From NCBI GenBank assembly GCA_947166385.1, contig CAMVEB010000001.1, positions 186,001 through 250,000 of the forward strand: DNA of 64,000 nt. The letters are read 5' to 3'. Under the pieces are notes generated by a model, which saw nothing but the letters and a program-made list of their open reading frames with translations, was not told the DNA's origin and did not search any database. Both the position numbers and the translations under genes were made by a program. Origin of the DNA: an uncultured Clostridia bacterium (lineage in GTDB: Bacteria; Bacillota; Clostridia; Christensenellales; Aristaeellaceae). Shown one piece after another: positions 60,042 to 64,000 of this stretch. How positions within the stretch are numbered: the stretch's first letter is position 1; every line of letters starts with the position of its first letter.

Positions 60042-61478
60042 TCACTTTCTGTTTTTCTTCATCTGGAGGTACATCCACAGATACAGGCAGAACATCGCGA
60101 CGGCGAAAACAATCCCGGCGGGATAAGCCACAGAGGAAGACAGCCCAAATCCTTCCCCGGCCATCAGGATATAGGTCAGGCTGACAGCAGACATGAAGGT
60201 GGCCGGCAGTGCCGTAATCAGCGAACCGTATGTTTTCCCGGTCTTGATCAGATAGGCGGTCGCCACCCACAGGGAAATCATGGCCAGCGTCTGGTTCGAC
60301 CAGGAGAAGTACCGCCAGACGATCTGGAATCCGTTGTTATTGGTAATGGCAAACCAGGTCAGCAGTCCGCCGATCACCAGCAGCGGGATGGTGATCACCA
60401 GCCGGTTCCGGATGGATTTTTGTTCCAGATGGAACGTTTCCGACAGAATCAGCCTGGCGCTTCGGAAAGCAGTGTCGCCGGAGGTGATCGGACAGACAAT
60501 CACGCCGACAATCGCCAGAATCCCGCCGACCGTGCCAAGTACGCCGGTGGAAATATCGTAAACCACGTTGGACGCTCCGGCTTTCAGCGCGTCGTTCAGC
60601 ACCTGAGTGGCTCCGTAGAAGGCTACGCCGGCCGCTGCCCATACCAGGGCGATGACGGATTCGCCGATCATCGCGCCGTAGAAGATTTTCCGCCCCTGTT
60701 TTTCGCTGGTGATGCATTTTGCGATCATCGGGGACTGGGTGGCATGGAAGCCGGAAATCGCGCCGCAGGCCACGGTAATAAACATATACGGCCATACGGG
60801 CGTGCCTTCCGGATGCAGGTTGGCAAGCGAAATCTCCGGGATCGTGAATTTCCCTCCGGAGAAGAGGATCCCCCCGATCACGGCGGCCGCCATGGTCACC
60901 AGCAGCACGCCGAACACCGGATACAGTTTTCCGATCACTTTATCGATCGGCAGCAGCGTTGCCAGCAGATAATATGCCAGGATCACGATCGCCCAGAATG
61001 TACCGTTCATCCAGTCCGGCGTCAGTTTGTCCAGCAGCCCCGCCGGGCTCGTGACGAACACAACCCCGCACAGCACCAGCAGCACCACGGAAAAGATCCG
61101 CATGACCCATTTCGCCGTTTTGCCCAGATAGATGCCGGATAATTCCGCGATGGAACTTCCGCCGTGGCGGCAGGAGATCATGCCGCTCATGAAGTCATGC
61201 ACAGCCCCGCCGAGAATCGACCCCAGAACGATCCACAGGAAAACCACGGGGCCGAACACTGCGCCCATCAGCGGCCCGAAGATCGGTCCGGTCCCGGCAA
61301 TATTCAGCAGCTGCACCAGGTATGCCTTCCAGGGCTTCATGGGAACGCAGTCCACGCCGTCGTTGACGGCAACCGCCGGAGTCTGGCGATCGTCCGGAGC
61401 AAAAACCCTGTTAACCAGACGGCCATACACCAGATATCCGATCACCAGAACAGCCAGAGATAACAAAAGCGAAAGCAT
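60042..61478 (-). CDS. cstA: Carbon starvation protein CstA-type transporter
   Basis: About 478 residues with 12 or more membrane helices. The CstA family (E. coli CstA and BtsT) imports pyruvate or peptides. The signatures QLLNIAGTGPIFGPLMGAVFGP near residue 58, ILGGAVHDFMSGMISCRHGGSS near residue 90 and CPITSGDTAFRSARLIL near residue 320 are intact. This is the short clostridial form; E. coli CstA is about 700 residues. I chose ATG 61478, with AGGAG 8 bases upstream, over the GTG at 61487. It leads the ligase/ATPase and HAD genes. Confidence 0.93.
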   Translation of the reverse strand: MLSLLLSLAVLVIGYLVYGRLVNRVFAPDDRQTPAVAVNDGVDCVPMKPWKAYLVQLLNIAGTGPIFGPLMGAVFGPVVFLWIVLGSILGGAVHDFMSGMISCRHGGSSIAELSGIYLGKTAKWVMRIFSVVLLVLCGVVFVTSPAGLLDKLTPDWMNGTFWAIVILAYYLLATLLPIDKVIGKLYPVFGVLLVTMAAAVIGGILFSGGKFTIPEISLANLHPEGTPVWPYMFITVACGAISGFHATQSPMIAKCITSEKQGRKIFYGAMIGESVIALVWAAAGVAFYGATQVLNDALKAGASNVVYDISTGVLGTVGGILAIVGVIVCPITSGDTAFRSARLILSETFHLEQKSIRNRLVITIPLLVIGGLLTWFAITNNNGFQIVWRYFSWSNQTLAMISLWVATAYLIKTGKTYGSLITALPATFMSAVSLTYILMAGEGFGLSSSVAYPAGIVFAVAMFCLYLWMYLQMKKNRK

Positions 61479-61622
61479 AATAAGCACTCCTTCCGTTTTT
61501 CGGTTCTCCCACCCCGTCAGTCCGGAGTCGGTTCGTCGAAAAACACCAACTTTATATATTCGCCATGAAAGCCATTCTCACCTTCTAAGCCTCCTTTTTC
61601 CCGGAGCTGCGCGGTTGGAGCC

Positions 61623-61656
61623 GGGGAAAAAGAAAAGCCGGCGGAACTTGCCGCCG
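61623..61656 (-). terminator. Leftward terminator after the truncated lyase gene
   Basis: Stem CGGCGG (61639-61644) pairs with CCGCCG (61651-61656) around AACTTG; leftward it is followed by GCTTTTCTTTTT (complement of 61626-61637). It would end the lyase transcript before cstA, so cstA needs its own promoter, which I could not identify in 61479-61622. Confidence 0.7.
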
Positions 61657-61685
61657 ACTGCAGGTGTTTTTTCACAACTGGCTTC

Positions 61686-62489
61686 TTATGCGAAAGTCCG
61701 GATTGCTTCGCGGATTCTTGCCGCAGCGGCCTCAACCTTCGGCATGTCCTCTGGGACCAGACCGGGCAGCGGACTGCGTACAGAACCGAGCTCCAGGCCT
61801 TCGTTGATCTGCAGTTTCCTTTTGATCACTGCGTACATATTTCCGCGGCAGGAACACATCTGCTCAATGATGGCGTTCACTTCATGCTGGATAGGGACCG
61901 CCTGTTCCGGATTTCCGTCCCGGATCAGCCGGTCTATCTTCAGAAACAGTTCCGGCATGGCGGCATACGTGCCGCCGATTCCGCCGATGGCCCCGCAGCA
62001 GCGGCCGGCAACAAACTGCTCGTCCGGACCGTTGAAAACCACGCAGTTCTCCCCGCCTTCGCGCAGGAACACTTCAATATCATAGGTGGGCATGGAAGAA
62101 TTATTTACGCCGATCACCCTCGGGTTTTTCCTCATTTCACGGAAGAGGCCCGGCGTCAGTGTAACACCCGCCAGCTGCGGAATATTATAGATAATAAAAT
62201 CCGTATTCGGTGCCGCCGCGGAGATATCGTTCCAGTACTGTGCGATCGCATACTCTGGCAGATGGAAATAGATCGGCGGAATGCTGGCTACGGCATCCAC
62301 ACCCGTTTTTTCCGCGTGAGCCGCCAGCTCACAGGATTCATGGGTATTGTTGCATGCCACATGGGCAATCACGGTACATTCGCCCCGGATCTCTTCCATA
62401 ACAGCTTCCAGAACGGCCATCCGTTCTTCCTTTTCCTGGTAAATGCATTCACCGGAAGAGCCACCTACATACAGCCATTTTACCCTGCG
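61686..62489 (-). pseudogene. 5'-truncated N-acetylneuraminate lyase-like (DapA/NanA superfamily) gene
   Basis: The frame has the aldolase-fold blocks LYVGGSSGECIY (just upstream of the first Met at 62420), IAHVACNNTHESCELA, IIYNIPQLAGVTL (the conserved Tyr), and GAIGGIGGTYAAMPELF. Homology begins abruptly at about 62489, about 40 residues short of a normal NanA N-terminus, and another broken gene starts there on the opposite strand. The position of the Schiff-base lysine in the family motif GVKNSSMPT reads VIGVNNSSMPT here (codon AAT, complement of 62103-62105), so catalysis should be lost. A GGAAG site near 62430 might still give a 244-residue product. Confidence 0.75.
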
Positions 62490-62490
62490 T

Positions 62491-62913
62491 GCGAACGGCC
62501 TGGCCTGTCCTTGTGGAAAACACGGATGCTTTGAGCATTATGCCTCTGCCACCTCGCTGGTTTCCCGTTGCGAATCAGCTTCCGGAAGAAGTGGGCTGAA
62601 CGGAAAAATCATTTTCCGCGAGGCAGAAGAAGGCAACAGACTTTTCCTGGATGAACTGTCCTCATGGATCCGGGATGTTGCGGAAGGTCTGACCGGCATG
62701 ATCCACATTTTCAATCCGGAGATTGTGCTGATCGGCGGCGGCGTCAGCGTACAGGAAAAGCTGCTGATCGAGCCGTTGAGAAACCTTATCCTGCATCAGG
62801 CCATGCCCCGCTTTACGGAAGGATTGCGAATCGAACGCGCCATGCTGGGGAACGACGCCGGAATGATCGGCGCGGTACGGTTCTGGCTGGATCATCAGGA
62901 GGGAATGGAATGA
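62491..62913 (+). pseudogene. 5'-truncated ROK-family sugar kinase/regulator gene
   Basis: Only the last ~140 residues of a ROK protein remain. The zinc motif CPCGKHGCFEHYAS (CxCGxxGCxE) lies at the very start, and IHIFNPEIVLIGGGVSVQEK and ERAMLGNDAGMIGAVRF follow as in full proteins. The ATP- and sugar-binding N-terminal half (about 170 residues) is missing. The open frame to its left (from 62443) reads into the antisense of the lyase remnant, so the two truncated genes meet head to head at about 62485-62491. ROK kinases next to a lyase suggest an ancestral sialic-acid or amino-sugar operon. Confidence 0.75.
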
Positions 62914-62980
62914 TTATAGATCATATCAGTCATATGATCAAAGTACTTTGTTCATTTCCGGATTGAGGCCACTGAAGCTG

Positions 62981-63994
62981 TCACTGTTCCGCGGTTTCCA
63001 TTTCTTCCGCCTCATCCGGATCCTCGGTGTTTTTTGTTTCATTGTAGAAGTTGACGATGATGGATGTAATCAGGGCAACCACGATGATCCCGTAGAGTCC
63101 AAGAACCACGGAAATAGCTCTTCCCGGAAGGGTGACGGCCGTGAAATCGCCGAATCCGATGGTCGTAACAATCATGAAACAGTACCAGAGCGCGTCCTCA
63201 AAGGAAGAAATGCCGGGTTCAAACTGCGGGAGAACAATGGAGAACGCGACAATCAGCATGAACATTCCGAACACGATCTCCGCCGCGTAGGTTTTTCTCA
63301 CGATTTTACGCAGCACATCCATTTTGATCCGGGAGAAGGCAATCTGGGCAATGTAGTAAAAGACCCGTGGAACAGTCAGGATCAGCAGATAGAGCAGCGC
63401 GGTACTGCCGCCCAGAAGAACCGCGCAGACCACAATGAACAAATGAATCAGGATGAAGAGGACCCGTGGGATCACATTGCGGACTTTGTGAATCCTGATG
63501 ATAGAGAATATATGATCCACGATCAGGGCGGTCACATGGAGAGCAACCACCGGGATGTATGCACTAATTGAATCTGTGATAAGAAAGATCAGGGCACAGG
63601 CGGCAAAAAACAGGGATCCGATCCCGTACCGGAACAGATTCAGCCGCCAGCTGTCCCGGGTGATCAAAGCTCTCAGCAGGAACAGCAGGGCAAATGCGGC
63701 ATACATGATGACTGCCAGAAGCTTCACGGTCCCCGAGTCATCGTCGTATTGTTCCAGCGCTTTAGTCGCTTCGTTCAGTGCTTCCAGGCTGTCAGCGACC
63801 TTCTGCTCATTTCCTTCCGTAATCTCAATCTGCTCGTTGGCGATTTTTTCATTCAAAGCATTTAATTCAGTCATGACTCCTGTCATCAGCATACTGATAC
63901 AAACGGAAAACAGTGTGGACAGGATCACCAGCAGGAGCAATCCCTGCAGAACCGTCATCAGGATCCTGTAGTGTTTTAGTTTCTGAATTCTCAT
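62981..63994 (-). CDS. Ion channel with K+ selectivity-filter-like pore
   Basis: A 337-residue membrane protein with a short cytoplasmic N-terminus, a first helix near 12-33 (LMTVLQGLLLLVILSTLFSV), and a ~50-residue acidic coiled-coil loop (NEKIANEQIEITEGNEQKV). Further helices follow (about 90-115, 125-150, 160-175, 190-215 and 225-250), then a pore region with filter MIVTTIGFGDFTAVTLPGRA near residue 281 and a last helix AISVVLGLYGIIVVALITSI. TIGFGD fits the TVGYGD filter of potassium channels. The acidic C-terminus has no RCK domain, so gating is unclear. The start ATG is 6 bases from the window edge. Confidence 0.85.
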   Translation of the reverse strand: MRIQKLKHYRILMTVLQGLLLLVILSTLFSVCISMLMTGVMTELNALNEKIANEQIEITEGNEQKVADSLEALNEATKALEQYDDDSGTVKLLAVIMYAAFALLFLLRALITRDSWRLNLFRYGIGSLFFAACALIFLITDSISAYIPVVALHVTALIVDHIFSIIRIHKVRNVIPRVLFILIHLFIVVCAVLLGGSTALLYLLILTVPRVFYYIAQIAFSRIKMDVLRKIVRKTYAAEIVFGMFMLIVAFSIVLPQFEPGISSFEDALWYCFMIVTTIGFGDFTAVTLPGRAISVVLGLYGIIVVALITSIIVNFYNETKNTEDPDEAEEMETAEQ

Positions 63995-64000
63995 TGTTTC

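Noticed and set aside
61479..61622. Possible 7-codon leader peptide (MAFMANI) upstream of cstA
   Set aside because: The ribosome site is weak and no attenuator structure follows; such short frames occur by chance.

Overview
The window reads as a chromosome segment of a low-complexity-rich, mid-GC gut or rumen Firmicute of class Clostridia. The reasons are consensus AGGAGG ribosome sites, TTGACA/TATAAT promoters with 17-bp spacers, an acetate kinase, a clostridial TmcAL, an EcfA-EcfA-EcfT-TruA block, a Gx/ApbE pair, GH27 and GH127 glycosidases, and large wall-facing proteins with PTEEP repeats. An Aristaeella-like (Christensenellales) lineage would fit, but that is a guess from gene content. 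No rRNA, tRNA or CRISPR array was recognised.

Layout. 1-8.4 kb: the 3' end of glycogen phosphorylase, then a leftward translation block (yceD, rpmF, valS, rsmH, rsmI) and ackA, with tmcAL divergent from ackA. 8.4-18.2 kb: an FAD enzyme (leftward), then a rightward run of an LCP protein, a zinc-ribbon membrane protein, a secreted protein, ilvE, an unknown gene, a RluA-type pseudouridine synthase, a GH27 alpha-galactosidase and a small Cys protein. 18.2-30 kb: leftward genes for a zinc-ribbon/TPR membrane protein, a HEAT-like protein, Hsp33, a methyltransferase, a YesL-type protein, phosphoglucomutase and the MoxR/DUF58/transglutaminase trio. 30-38.3 kb: acpS and a GDPD rightward, then leftward an MBL hydrolase, an unknown gene, CapA, a 41-residue membrane protein and a ~1458-residue six-SH3 surface protein. 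38.4-45 kb: rightward GNAT, metallophosphoesterase, ecfA1-ecfA2-ecfT-truA and a second COG2509-type FAD protein. 45-50.2 kb: leftward aldo/keto reductase, GH127, an ApbE-NusG_II fusion and a Gx protein.

50.2-64 kb is the accessory-looking part. It holds a 43-bp tandem repeat, an XRE regulator, an unusual cluster of TCAGGATCA motifs in both orientations, a soluble hybrid histidine kinase lying between two 52-bp direct repeats, Rpn-nuclease and RadC gene fragments, a Cache-GGDEF diguanylate cyclase, and a leftward three-gene set: cstA, an adenylate-forming enzyme fused to a degenerate RsbW-like ATPase domain, and a secreted HAD protein. Next comes a head-to-head junction of two 5'-truncated genes, an N-acetylneuraminate-lyase-like gene whose Schiff-base lysine appears changed to Asn and a ROK kinase remnant. 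The window ends with an ion channel.

The strongest leads are the ligase/ATPase fusion, the lyase/ROK scar, the kinase between direct repeats with its motif cluster, and the two membrane proteins that share an identical N-terminal zinc-ribbon spacing. All function calls come from reading motifs; no database search was run.
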